Positions 1 through 7,649 are shown, counted from the stretch's first letter. The stretch: 26,853 nt of DNA from CAYNLG01 sp964397995 (GCA_964397995.1 CAYNLG010000054.1:1-26853), one strand, 5' to 3'. Made by a program: numbers and translations. The notes: generated by a model from the letters alone, not told the origin.

Positions 1-453
1 GCTCATGAAGCTCTGGCAGAAGCGCATGACCTCGTTGTCGGTCTTGCCTTTGGGGTCGAAGTCGGAGCCGCCCTTGCCGCCGCCGATCGGCGTCGTGGTC
101 AGGGCGTTCTTGAAGATCTGCTCGAAGCCGAGGAACTTGATGATGCCGAGGTAGACCGAGGGATGGAACCGCAGGCCGCCCTTGTACGGGCCGATGGCGC
201 TGTTGAACTCGACGCGAAAGCCGCGGTTGACCTGGACCTCGCCGCGGTCATCGACCCAGGGGACGCGGAACATGAGCTGCCGCTCGGGCTCGACGATACG
301 CTCGAAGACGCGGGCCTTGGCGAGTTCGGGGCGCTTGTCGATGACGCCGGCGACGGACTCGGCCACTTCCTGGACCGCCTGGTGGAACTCGGCCTCGCCA
401 GGGTTCCGCGCGACGACGGCCTCCATGATCGAATCGACGAACTGCTCAGACAT
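1..453 (-). CDS. gdhA: NADP-type glutamate dehydrogenase, N-terminal part (runs off window)
   Basis: The protein would interconvert glutamate and 2-oxoglutarate plus ammonia with NADP(H). The 151 visible codons begin MSEQFVDSIMEAVV and continue into the glutamate dehydrogenase substrate-binding region: a PYKGGLRFHPSV motif, then GFEQIFKNAL, then GGGKGGSDFDPKGKTD containing the catalytic lysine. The reading frame is open to base 1, so the C-terminal two thirds, including the Rossmann domain, lies outside the window. The start is set by a strong Shine-Dalgarno site (AAGGAGA, 461-467 on the complement) seven bases upstream. The gene is divergent from the NuoEFG/NfnAB-like operon and has its own promoter candidate at 572-599. 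The NADP-type assignment rests on similarity of the N-terminal half to hexameric bacterial GdhA and is not proven by the missing cofactor domain. Confidence 0.93.
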   Translation of the reverse strand, partial: MSEQFVDSIMEAVVARNPGEAEFHQAVQEVAESVAGVIDKRPELAKARVFERIVEPERQLMFRVPWVDDRGEVQVNRGFRVEFNSAIGPYKGGLRFHPSVYLGIIKFLGFEQIFKNALTTTPIGGGKGGSDFDPKGKTDNEVMRFCQSFMS

Positions 454-532
454 GGGTGGATCTCCTTGTCCCTATGCGTGGCGCAAGGCGTTGCGTTCCT
501 GCCGCCGTTGACAGGCGTCTGGCTCGCGCCGC

Positions 533-545
533 CGGCACGGTGCCG
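533..545. promoter_or_regulatory. Perfect palindrome CGGCAC-G-GTGCCG in the gdhA leader
   Basis: Two six-base arms are separated by one base. It lies downstream of the predicted gdhA transcription start, so it could be an operator. It shares its hexamer with the inverted repeat at 662-679, which suggests one regulator could see both sites. Palindromes of this size also arise by chance in GC-rich DNA. Confidence 0.3.
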
Positions 546-571
546 ACGACATCCGGGGACGAGCGGCGGGG

Positions 572-599
572 ATTTTACGGCAGCGAGGCCGACAGTCAA
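572..599 (-). promoter_or_regulatory. Candidate sigma70 promoter for gdhA
   Basis: On the complement TTGACT (594-599) is followed after 16 bases by TAAAAT (572-577). The start codon is about 120 bases downstream, leaving a leader that contains the 533-545 palindrome. The match to consensus is good in a very GC-rich background. Confidence 0.6.
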
Positions 600-661
600 G
601 CGAATAATCAGGCAAAAGTCCGCTGGATTCGGGCTCCCGGGCTTTCGGTTGCGGCATAGGT

Positions 662-679
662 GTGCCGATTTTGCGGCAC
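662..679. promoter_or_regulatory. Inverted repeat GTGCCG-N6-CGGCAC upstream of the nuoE-like gene
   Basis: Perfect six-base arms surround an AT-rich six-base centre (ATTTTG). The site ends eight bases before the -35 hexamer at 687, a typical position for a transcription activator. An extra half-site copy is at 649-656. I recognise no specific regulator family from it. Confidence 0.4.
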
Positions 680-686
680 TCTAGTA

Positions 687-715
687 TTGACGCCCGCCCG
701 CCCGTTCACTACACT
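687..715 (+). promoter_or_regulatory. Candidate sigma70 promoter for the NuoEFG/NfnAB-like operon
   Basis: TTGACG (687-692) is separated by 17 bases from TACACT (710-715). Transcription would begin near 722 and give a leader of about 80 bases before the GTG start at 803. Confidence 0.6.
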
Positions 716-802
716 TCCACGCCTTGACGCCATGGCGGCGGGGGCGACCCGTGCCGCTCTTGCAAATACCCGGTGGGCCTCGGCCCGCCCTGGAGGGCCG
801 AC

Positions 803-1309
803 GTGGCCGACACGCAGACCGAGACCGCTGCCGACATCCGCGACGACGTCCGCCACATCGTCGTGGCCCACGCGCCCGGCCGCGAGAGCCTTATCCCCGT
901 CCTCCAGGACGTCCAGCAGGCGCTCGGCTACGTGCCGGAGCGGGCGGTGGCCGCCGTGGCCGAGGCCATGGCTTTGTCGGAGAGCGAGATTTACGGCGTC
1001 CTGACGTTCTACACCCAGTTCCGCCTTCGCCCGCCCGGCAAGCACGCCGTGTGCGTCTGCCAGGGGACGGCGTGCCACGTGCGCGGCGGCAAACAGGTGC
1101 TGGACGAGTTCGAGCGGCGCCTGGGCGTCCGGGCCGGGGAGACGAGCGAGGACGGCCGGTTCCACCTGGAGCGCGTCGCCTGCATCGGGTGCTGTGCGCT
1201 CGCGCCGACCGTGACCGTCGACGGCCGCGTGCACGCCGGCATGACGCCCGAGAAGGTGAAGCCGCTCTTGGATGAGACGGCGGCGGCCGACACCGGTACG
1301 CCGGACTGA
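803..1309 (+). CDS. NuoE/HydC-like thioredoxin-fold [2Fe-2S] subunit of a bifurcating NAD(P)H oxidoreductase
   Basis: This 168-residue protein is the small [2Fe-2S] subunit that partners the flavin NADH-binding subunit in Complex I (NuoE) and in bifurcating hydrogenases (HydC/HndA). A helical region (about 10-75, with GVLTFYTQF) precedes the thioredoxin-like ferredoxin fold. The four cluster ligands are visible as C86-x4-C91 and C127-x3-C131. The GTG at 803 is chosen because GGAGGG lies five bases upstream and the product then begins MADTQTE. An in-frame GTG at 773 has no such site. It is the first gene of a five-gene operon and the next gene follows after 34 bases. The family is certain; its exact complex is inferred from the neighbours. 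Confidence 0.93.
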   Translation: MADTQTETAADIRDDVRHIVVAHAPGRESLIPVLQDVQQALGYVPERAVAAVAEAMALSESEIYGVLTFYTQFRLRPPGKHAVCVCQGTACHVRGGKQVLDEFERRLGVRAGETSEDGRFHLERVACIGCCALAPTVTVDGRVHAGMTPEKVKPLLDETAAADTGTPD

Positions 1310-1343
1310 CCTGAACGCGAACGAGACCCGCAGACGACCCGCG

Positions 1344-3239
1344 ATGACCCGACTGGAACAAGCCCAAGCCGATGCCCGCCGCCAGTGGCGGGACCTGACC
1401 GAAGGCGACGTGCCCGTTTTCCGCGTGGGGGCCGCGACGTGCGGCCGCGCGGCCGGCGCTGAGCCCGTCCTGGAGCGGTTGCGCGCCGAGGTGGCGGAGC
1501 GCGGCCTCGGGGCCCGCGTCGTCGAGGTCGGCTGTCTGGGGCCGTGTTACTTGGAGCCCCTGGTCCTCGTCCGCAAGCCGAGCGGGCCGGAGGTCTGCTA
1601 CGGGCGGATCGGCCCCGACGAGGCGGCGGCCATTGTGGACCGCTACGTTCTCGGCGACGACCCGTGCCCCGAGTGGGCGCTCGGGACGCTCGACGGGGCG
1701 GCCCTGGACGGCATCCCGCCGCTCGACGAGCACCCGATGATGCGAGGCCAAGCGCGGAACGTGCTCCGCAACTGCGGCCTGATCGATCCGGAGGATGTGA
1801 CGCACTACCTGGCGCGCGGGGGGTACGAGGGGCTTCGCCGCGCGGTTGACCTGGGCCCCGACGCGGTGGTTGAGGAGGTGAAGGCGTCGGGCCTGCGCGG
1901 CCGGGGCGGGGCGGGGTTCCCGACGTGGCGGAAATGGACCTTCTGCCGCCAAGCCTCCGGCGAGCCGAAGTACCTCATCTGCAACGCGGACGAGGGGGAC
2001 CCCGGGGCGTTCATGGACCGGTCGCTGCTGGAAGGCGACCCGCACGCGGTGGTCGAGGGCATGGTCATTGCCGCCCTCGCTCTCGGGGCGTCCGAAGGCT
2101 TCGTCTACTGCCGCGCGGAGTACCCGCTGGCCATCCGCCGCATCACCCTCGCCATCGAGGCGGCGCGCGAACTGGGCCTCCTGGGCCGGGACATCCTCGG
2201 CAGCGGCCTGGACTTCGACCTGACGGTGAAGAAGGGCGCCGGGGCGTTCGTGTGCGGCGAAGAGACGGCGCTGATCGCCTCGATCGAGGGGCGGCGCGGC
2301 ATGCCGTCGCCGCGGCCGCCGTTCCCCGCCGTCAAAGGCCTCCGGGGCAAGCCGACGATCATCCAGAATGTCGAGACCCTCGGCAACCTGCCTTCCATTC
2401 TCCGCGAGGGAGCCGACTGGTACGCCCAGTGGGGCACCGAGGCCAGCCGCGGCACGAAGACGTTCGCCTTGGCGGGGAAGGTGCGGCACACGGGCCTCGT
2501 GGAGGTGCCGCTGGGCACGCCGCTTCGGACCATCGTCGAGGAGATCGGTGGCGGGACGCCCGAGGGCAAGGCCCTGAAGGCCGTCCAGACCGGCGGCCCG
2601 AGCGGCGGGTGCATCCCGGCCGACCGGCTGGACTTGCCCGTCACCTACGAGGCCCTGGCCGAGGCGGGGTCCATCATGGGCTCCGGCGGCCTCGTGGTGC
2701 TTGATGAGGATACCTGCGCGGTCGACGTGGCCCGGTACTTCCTCGCGTTCACCCAGGAGGAATCGTGCGGCAAGTGCCCGCCGTGCCGCGTCGGCACGCG
2801 GGCGATGCTTGGCCTGCTGGAGGCCATCTGTGAGGGCCGCGGCCGGGAAGGCGACCTTGCGCGGCTGGAGGCGATGGCCCGCACGGTGCGGGACGCGTCG
2901 CTGTGCGGCCTCGGGCGGACGGCGCCGAACCCGGTGCTGACGACCCTGGACGTCTTCCGCGACGAGTACGAGGAGCACGTCCGCGGCAAGACCTGCCGCG
3001 CCATGGTCTGTACCGCGCTCGTGGACTTCGCCATCGACCCCGAGCGGTGCATCGGCTGCGGGGCGTGCCTGCGGGCATGCCCGGTCGACGCCGTGAGCGG
3101 CGATCGCGGCAAGGTCCACACGATCGAGGCGGCTGTGTGCATCCGGTGCGGGGCGTGTCTGGCGGCGTGCCCGCCGAAGGCCTCGGCCGTCTTCCGCCGC
3201 AGCGGCGACCGGACCCGGACCGTCCCCCAGGCGACCTGA
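1344..3239 (+). CDS. NuoF/HydB-like FMN and NADH-binding subunit with C-terminal two-cluster ferredoxin domain
   Basis: A 631-residue flavin subunit predicted to bind NAD(H) and FMN, the proposed bifurcation site in HydABC-type enzymes. An N-terminal thioredoxin-like [2Fe-2S] region (C33, C64-x3-C68) is followed by the Complex I 51 kDa core: glycine-rich RGRGGAGFPT (about 185-194), FMN-site CNADEGDPGAF (213-223) and GAFVCGEETAL (about 300-310). The core [4Fe-4S] ligands are C475, C478, C481 and C521. A C-terminal extension has two ferredoxin motifs (C569/572/575/579 and C599/602/605/609) plus C550 and C555, which Complex I NuoF lacks but HydB-type subunits have. The start at 1344 fits the domain boundary; an upstream in-frame ATG at 1272 would overlap the previous gene and add arginine-rich sequence. 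NAD specificity is inferred from family. Confidence 0.93.
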   Translation: MTRLEQAQADARRQWRDLTEGDVPVFRVGAATCGRAAGAEPVLERLRAEVAERGLGARVVEVGCLGPCYLEPLVLVRKPSGPEVCYGRIGPDEAAAIVDRYVLGDDPCPEWALGTLDGAALDGIPPLDEHPMMRGQARNVLRNCGLIDPEDVTHYLARGGYEGLRRAVDLGPDAVVEEVKASGLRGRGGAGFPTWRKWTFCRQASGEPKYLICNADEGDPGAFMDRSLLEGDPHAVVEGMVIAALALGASEGFVYCRAEYPLAIRRITLAIEAARELGLLGRDILGSGLDFDLTVKKGAGAFVCGEETALIASIEGRRGMPSPRPPFPAVKGLRGKPTIIQNVETLGNLPSILREGADWYAQWGTEASRGTKTFALAGKVRHTGLVEVPLGTPLRTIVEEIGGGTPEGKALKAVQTGGPSGGCIPADRLDLPVTYEALAEAGSIMGSGGLVVLDEDTCAVDVARYFLAFTQEESCGKCPPCRVGTRAMLGLLEAICEGRGREGDLARLEAMARTVRDASLCGLGRTAPNPVLTTLDVFRDEYEEHVRGKTCRAMVCTALVDFAIDPERCIGCGACLRACPVDAVSGDRGKVHTIEAAVCIRCGACLAACPPKASAVFRRSGDRTRTVPQAT

Positions 3240-3253
3240 CAGGACCCGGTGAC

Positions 3254-4864
3254 GTGAAGCTGACCATCGACAACCAGGCCGTGGAGGCCCGCGAGGGCGA
3301 GACCGTCCTCCAGTGCGCCCTCCGCCACGGCATCGACGTGCCGCACCTCTGCACCCACGCCGGGCTTTCGCCGTTCGGTGCGTGCCGCCTCTGCATCGTC
3401 GAGATTGACGACATGGCGGGCTACCCCGCGTCGTGCTCGACGCCGGCGGCCGAGGGCATGGCCGTCCGGACCGACACTGAAGCCCTGCGGGACCTGCGGA
3501 AACGCGTGGTCGAGTTCATCCTGCTGGAGCACCCGGCGGCGTGCCTGGTCTGCGACAAGTCGGACCTCTGCGAGCAGTACCGCCCCGAGGCCGACAAGGC
3601 CGGCTGCGTCACCGGCTGTCGCACGTGCAGCAAGAAGGAGACGTGCGAGCTGCGGCGGCTGGCCCGCGACCTAGGCGTCGAGGAACTCCCCGCGGCGCCG
3701 TTCTACCGCGAGGTGCCGGTCGAGCGCGGCGACCCGTTCATCGACCGCGACCTGAACGTGTGCATCCTGTGCGGCCGGTGCGTCCGTGTCTGCCGGCAGC
3801 ACCACGGGACGGCGGTCATCGACTTCGTGCAGCGCGGCAGCCGGACGCTGGTGGGCCCGGCGTACGGCCGGACGCTCGCCGAATCGGCCTGCCGGTTCTG
3901 CGGGGCGTGCTTGGACGTCTGCCCGACGGGGAGCCTGGCGTCCCGGTTCGGCAAGTGGCACGGCAGGCCCGAGGCGGCCGTTCAGACGACGTGCACGCTG
4001 TGTGACGAGGGCTGCGCGATCGAGGTCCTCTCGAAGGGCGGCCGCGCGACCGACGTGCGGCCCGTGAGCGGGTCGGTGCCGCTGTGCGTCCTGGGGCGGT
4101 TCGCGCTGCCGCCGTGGCTGGGCGCGCGGGCGCGGCTCCGCGTGCCGCAGGTCCGCGTCGGCGAAGTGCTGCGTCAGGTTGAGTGGGACGCGGCGCTGCG
4201 GACGGTGGCCGATCGCTTGGAGGCGCATCGCGACGGGAGCTTCGCGGTCGTCTGCGAGACCAGCTTGTCGCGCGAGGCCCGCCACGTCCTGGCCCGTTTC
4301 ACCCGCGAGGTCATGGGGTCCGAGCACTATATCCAGCTCGAGCCGGACCCGCTGGGGGTGGCCCGGGCGTCGCTCCCGGCGGGCGTGACGGCGGCCCTCG
4401 TCTGCGGGGCGCTCGTCGACCCGACCGAGGCGGAACAGCTGGACCTGCTCGTTGTGCAGGACATCTACCCCTCGCCGCTTTCCGAGCATGCCGACGCCGT
4501 CTTCCCGGCGGCGGTCGGGCCGGAGACCAGCGGCACGGTCGTGGACGGCCGGGGCACGGTGCGGTCCCTCGTCAAGGCATGCGACCCGCCGGGCATAGCG
4601 CGGCCGGACTGGCGGATCGCGGCCGCCCTGGCCTCCGCCATGGGGGCCGAGGGCTTCGCGTACGCCGAGGTGCGCGCGGTCGAGAAGGAACTCAACGGGC
4701 CCGCGGCCGTTCTGGACACCGGCCGCACGGAGATGCCGCCCGCGGCGGCCGACCCCCGCGCGCGGCGGCTCATGCACCGCGGCCACCGGATCGAGGACGT
4801 GGTGACGGGCCTGGCGCACCTCGCGCCGCGCGAGCCGGCCCCGGCCCCGAGCGACGACACGTAA
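3254..4864 (+). CDS. NuoG/HydA-like multi-cluster Fe-S subunit with reduced molybdopterin-type domain
   Basis: A 536-residue electron-wire subunit without a hydrogenase H-cluster domain. In order it has a plant-type [2Fe-2S] domain (C33, C44, C47, C61), a His-Cys cluster motif (H93, C97, C100, C106), an extra cysteine group (C118, C122, C125, C131), two ferredoxin motifs (C170/173/176/180 and C213/216/219/223), and a molybdopterin-oxidoreductase N-terminal cluster motif (C247, C250, C254, C278). The remaining 258 residues resemble only the ends of the molybdopterin domain; the large middle is gone, so bound molybdenum cofactor is unlikely. The GTG start at 3254 gives MKLTIDNQ, with AGGA about nine bases upstream; the open frame upstream is only an overlap with the previous gene. 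It probably conducts electrons between the HydBC-like pair and ferredoxin or NfnAB-like subunits. Confidence 0.88.
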   Translation: MKLTIDNQAVEAREGETVLQCALRHGIDVPHLCTHAGLSPFGACRLCIVEIDDMAGYPASCSTPAAEGMAVRTDTEALRDLRKRVVEFILLEHPAACLVCDKSDLCEQYRPEADKAGCVTGCRTCSKKETCELRRLARDLGVEELPAAPFYREVPVERGDPFIDRDLNVCILCGRCVRVCRQHHGTAVIDFVQRGSRTLVGPAYGRTLAESACRFCGACLDVCPTGSLASRFGKWHGRPEAAVQTTCTLCDEGCAIEVLSKGGRATDVRPVSGSVPLCVLGRFALPPWLGARARLRVPQVRVGEVLRQVEWDAALRTVADRLEAHRDGSFAVVCETSLSREARHVLARFTREVMGSEHYIQLEPDPLGVARASLPAGVTAALVCGALVDPTEAEQLDLLVVQDIYPSPLSEHADAVFPAAVGPETSGTVVDGRGTVRSLVKACDPPGIARPDWRIAAALASAMGAEGFAYAEVRAVEKELNGPAAVLDTGRTEMPPAAADPRARRLMHRGHRIEDVVTGLAHLAPREPAPAPSDDT

Positions 4865-4880
4865 CGAAGGCGGAACCGAC

Positions 4881-5729
4881 GTGGCGAAGATCGTCGAGAA
4901 ACGGCAGATCGCCCCGAACATCCACGAACTGGTCGTCGAGGCCCCCGGCATCGCCCGGAAGGCCCGGGCCGGCCAGTTCGTCATCCTCATGGCCGACGAC
5001 AAGGCCGAGCGCGTCCCGTTCACCCTGTCAGACTGGGATGCCAAGGCCGGGACCATCACCTTGGTGGTTATCGAAGTCGGCCGCTCAAGCAGCAAGGTCG
5101 CCCTGATGGAGGCCGGCGATGACCTGGCCTCGCTGGCCGGGCCGCTGGGCGTGCCCCTGGCGGTTGAGGCGTACGGCAAGGTCGCCCTGGTGGCCGGGTG
5201 TTACGGCATCGGGGCCATCGTCTGCATCGCGAAGGCGATGCGGGCGGCCGGCAATCGGGTCGTGGCCCTGGTCGAGGCACGCGGCTCGTACATGCACTAC
5301 TACGCCGACGTCCTCGGCGAGGCCGCCGACGAGGTCGTCCAGACGACGATCGACGGCTCCGAGGGCGTCAAGGGCCATGCCCTGGACGAGCTCGGCCGGC
5401 GCCTGAAGGCTGGCGAGCGGATCGACCGGGTGATCGTCGTGGGCTGTCCGTTCATGATGATGCTGACGGCCCGCGAGACCAAGCCGCACGGCGTCGTGAC
5501 CGAGGCGGCGCTGAACCCGATCATGGTCGACGGTACCGGTATGTGCGGCGCCTGCCGCGTCAGTGTCGGCGGCGAAACGAAGTTCGCCTGCGTGGACGGG
5601 CCGTTCTTCGACGCGCACGCGGTCGACTGGGACGAGTTGTTCGCGCGGCGGGCGGCGTACGCCCGGGAGGAGGTCGAGTCGCTGGAGCGGACCGACCCGC
5701 ACACGCGCGCCCACACGCACGCCCATTGA
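4881..5729 (+). CDS. NfnA/SudB-like FAD and [2Fe-2S] subunit (ferredoxin-NADP reductase family)
   Basis: This 282-residue protein matches the small subunit of NADH-dependent ferredoxin:NADP oxidoreductase (NfnA) and sulfide dehydrogenase. An N-terminal FAD-binding barrel (RVPFTLSDW near 44-52) is followed by a nucleotide-binding domain (VALVAGCYGIGA near 101-112). The [2Fe-2S] motif has D217, C222, C225 and C237, the unusual Asp plus three Cys ligand set known for this family. The GTG start at 4881 lies 16 bases after the previous stop, with AAGGCGGA upstream. It ends with a histidine-rich tail (HTRAHTHAH). Together with the next gene it would form a complete NfnAB-like module attached to the NuoEFG-like genes. 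Confidence 0.92.
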   Translation: MAKIVEKRQIAPNIHELVVEAPGIARKARAGQFVILMADDKAERVPFTLSDWDAKAGTITLVVIEVGRSSSKVALMEAGDDLASLAGPLGVPLAVEAYGKVALVAGCYGIGAIVCIAKAMRAAGNRVVALVEARGSYMHYYADVLGEAADEVVQTTIDGSEGVKGHALDELGRRLKAGERIDRVIVVGCPFMMMLTARETKPHGVVTEAALNPIMVDGTGMCGACRVSVGGETKFACVDGPFFDAHAVDWDELFARRAAYAREEVESLERTDPHTRAHTHAH

Positions 5730-5740
5730 CGGACCCCACG

Positions 5741-7192
5741 ATGGCGAAGAAACCCGAGCGCCCGCCGCGGCAGGCGATGCCGGAACAGGCCCCCGAGGAC
5801 CGGGCGCGGAACTTCGACGAAGTGCCCCACGGCTACGACGAGGCCGCCGCGCGCCGCGAGGCCTCCCGCTGCCTTGTCTGCAAGAAGCCCCTTTGCGTCA
5901 CGGGCTGCCCTGTGGGCGTCGACATCCCGGGGTTTGTCAAGCTCGTGGCCGAGGGCCGGTTCGAGGAAGCCGCCGACCACATCCTGACCGTCAACGCCCT
6001 GCCGGCGGTGTGCGGCCGCGTGTGCCCGCAGGAGACCCAGTGCGAGGCCGAGTGCGTTCTCGGGCGCAAGGGCGAGCCCGTCGCCATCGGCAACCTGGAG
6101 CGCTTCGCCGCCGACTGGAAACGCCAGCACGGCTCGTGCCCCGCGCCGCCGCGGCCCGAGGCGTCGGGCTTCCGCGTGGCGGTCGTCGGCTCCGGCCCGG
6201 CCGGCATCACCTGCGCGGGCGAACTGGCGACGCGCGGCCACGCGGTGACGGTTTTCGAGGCGTTCCACAAGCCGGGCGGCGTGCTCATCTACGGCATTCC
6301 CGAGTTCCGCCTCCCCAAGGCCATCGTCCAGGACGAGGTCCAGCGGCTGGAGTCGCGCGGCGTGGCGTTGTGCTACGACGCGGTCATCGGCAAGGCCGAC
6401 TCGATTGACGACCTGCTCGAGGCGTTCGACGCGGTCTTCATCGCCACCGGTGCGGGGTTGCCGATGTTCATGGGTATTCCGGGCGAGAACCTGGTCGGCG
6501 TCTACTCGGCCAACGAGTACCTGACGCGGGCGAACCTGATGACGGCGTTCCGGTTCCCTGAGTATGACACGCCGCCCATCGAGGGCCGCCGGGTCGCCGT
6601 CGTCGGCGGCGGGAACGTGGCCATGGACTCGGCCCGCTCGGCGCTGCGGTTCGGCGCCGAGAAGGTCAGCATCGTTTACCGCCGCAGCCGCCAGGAGATG
6701 CCCGCCCGGGCGGCCGAGATTCACCACGCCGAGGAAGAGGGCATCGACCTCCAGCTCCTGACGAATCCGACGCAGATTCTGGGCGACGAGCGCGGCCGCG
6801 TGAGGGCCATCGAGTGCCTGCGGATGGAGTTGGGCGAGCCCGACGCCTCCGGCCGCCGCCGGCCCGTGCCCATCGAGGGCAGCGAGTTCGAGATTTCCGT
6901 GGACGTGGTCGTGATGGCCATCGGGAACCGGTCGAACCCGATCATCCCGAGCTCGACGCCGGGCCTGGAGACCAACCGGTGGGGGTGCATTGTTGCCGAC
7001 GAGGCCATCGGCCGCACCACCCGCGAGCGGGTCTGGGCGGGCGGCGACATCGTGACAGGCGCCGCGACGGTCATCAGCGCCATGGGCGCCGGCCAGCGTG
7101 CGGCCCGTGACATGGACGCCTATCTGAGGAGCCCGGCGCCCCGCCCGTGGGGGCCGGAACGCTGCGCGGTCCCGGGCGACGGCGAAGCCTGA
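5741..7192 (+). CDS. NfnB/GltD-like NADPH and FAD flavoprotein with two [4Fe-4S] clusters
   Basis: A 483-residue member of the glutamate synthase small-subunit family, here probably NfnB-like rather than a true GltD because it follows NfnA and no large glutamate synthase gene is present. Two N-terminal cysteine groups are seen (C44/47/52/56 and C91/95/101/105). The FAD Rossmann motif GSGPAG lies at 150-155, the second dinucleotide motif GGGNVA at 289-294, and YRRSRQEMPA at 313-322, whose arginines suit NADPH. A C-terminal GGDIVTG motif near 434-440 completes FAD binding. The ATG at 5741 is 11 bases after the previous stop; open frame further upstream is overlap with the previous gene. In Nfn this subunit carries the bifurcating FAD. 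Confidence 0.92.
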   Translation: MAKKPERPPRQAMPEQAPEDRARNFDEVPHGYDEAAARREASRCLVCKKPLCVTGCPVGVDIPGFVKLVAEGRFEEAADHILTVNALPAVCGRVCPQETQCEAECVLGRKGEPVAIGNLERFAADWKRQHGSCPAPPRPEASGFRVAVVGSGPAGITCAGELATRGHAVTVFEAFHKPGGVLIYGIPEFRLPKAIVQDEVQRLESRGVALCYDAVIGKADSIDDLLEAFDAVFIATGAGLPMFMGIPGENLVGVYSANEYLTRANLMTAFRFPEYDTPPIEGRRVAVVGGGNVAMDSARSALRFGAEKVSIVYRRSRQEMPARAAEIHHAEEEGIDLQLLTNPTQILGDERGRVRAIECLRMELGEPDASGRRRPVPIEGSEFEISVDVVVMAIGNRSNPIIPSSTPGLETNRWGCIVADEAIGRTTRERVWAGGDIVTGAATVISAMGAGQRAARDMDAYLRSPAPRPWGPERCAVPGDGEA

Positions 7193-7266
7193 GCCGCTCC
7201 GCCGCCCTCGGCCGCACTTCCCCTCTTTCCGGATAGAGAAACGGCGCGCGCCATCGAGGCGCCGCC

Positions 7267-7285
7267 GGCCGCCGCGCGGGCGGCC
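7267..7285. terminator. Possible bidirectional hairpin between convergent operons
   Basis: A perfect seven-base GC stem (GGCCGCC/GGCGGCC) with a GCGCG loop lies between the end of the NfnB-like gene (7192) and the end of the thioredoxin gene (7320). There is no T-run on either side, so this is a weak call. Confidence 0.3.
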
Positions 7286-7319
7286 CCGGGCGCCGTGGGA
7301 TGGCACGCGCCGCGAAAGG

Positions 7320-7649
7320 CTACGCGAGGGCCTTGTCGAGGGCGGCCTTGAGGTCGTCCTTGCTCGTCACGCCCGTGAACCGCTGGGCCGGCTCGCCGCC
7401 CTTGAAGACGATGAGCGTCGGGATGGCCGTCACACCGAACTTGGCGGCCGTGTCGCGGTTGGCGTCGGTGTCGAGCTTGGCGATCTTGGCCTTGCCGGCG
7501 TACTCGCCGGCGAGTTCCTCGACGGTGGGGGCGACCATGCGGCAGGGGGGGCACCACTCGGCCCAGAAGTCCACCAGGGCCACACCATCGCCGTCTTCGA
7601 TCTCCTGGGCGAAGGTCGCGTCGGTCAGTTCCAGCACGTTCTCGGCCAT
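7320..7649 (-). CDS. trxA: Thioredoxin with WCPPC active site
   Basis: A 109-residue cytoplasmic thioredoxin for disulfide exchange. The active site is W32-C33-P34-P35-C36 rather than the usual WCGPC, and the cis-proline loop is at I76-P77. Length and fold fit canonical thioredoxin 1. AGGAG lies upstream of the ATG at 7649. It follows the ferredoxin:thioredoxin reductase gene by 57 bases on the same strand, so the two probably form a transcription unit and this is its likely substrate. It is convergent with the bifurcating-complex operon, which could supply reduced ferredoxin. Confidence 0.95.
   Translation of the reverse strand: MAENVLELTDATFAQEIEDGDGVALVDFWAEWCPPCRMVAPTVEELAGEYAGKAKIAKLDTDANRDTAAKFGVTAIPTLIVFKGGEPAQRFTGVTSKDDLKAALDKALA

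Larger units (their letters stand above)
454..802. other. Divergent intergenic control region between gdhA and the bifurcating-complex operon
   Basis: This 349-base gap has no convincing gene. It holds two divergent sigma70-like promoters (minus strand 572-599, plus strand 687-715). It also holds two inverted repeats built from the same hexamer: CGGCAC-G-GTGCCG at 533-545, within the predicted gdhA leader, and GTGCCG-N6-CGGCAC at 662-679, just upstream of the plus-strand -35. A third copy of the half-site (TTGCGGCA, 649-656) lies 22 bases before an identical octamer at 671-678. Confidence 0.6.

Noticed and set aside
891..3119. Very long open frame on the complement of the NuoE/NuoF-like genes
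   Set aside because: It is antisense to two clear genes, has Arg/Ala/Gly/Pro-biased composition and no recognisable motif. Long antisense frames are expected at this GC content. The same applies to 5300-7306 (minus) and 13945-15858 (plus).
3254..4864. Active formate dehydrogenase or Complex I NuoG
   Set aside because: The molybdopterin region is far too short and no catalytic Cys or Sec is present. No membrane Complex I subunits accompany it, so it is better seen as an electron-transfer subunit.
5741..7192. Glutamate synthase small subunit (GltD)
   Set aside because: The sequence family allows it, but the NfnA-like gene directly upstream and the absence of a large glutamate synthase subunit favour NfnB-like.
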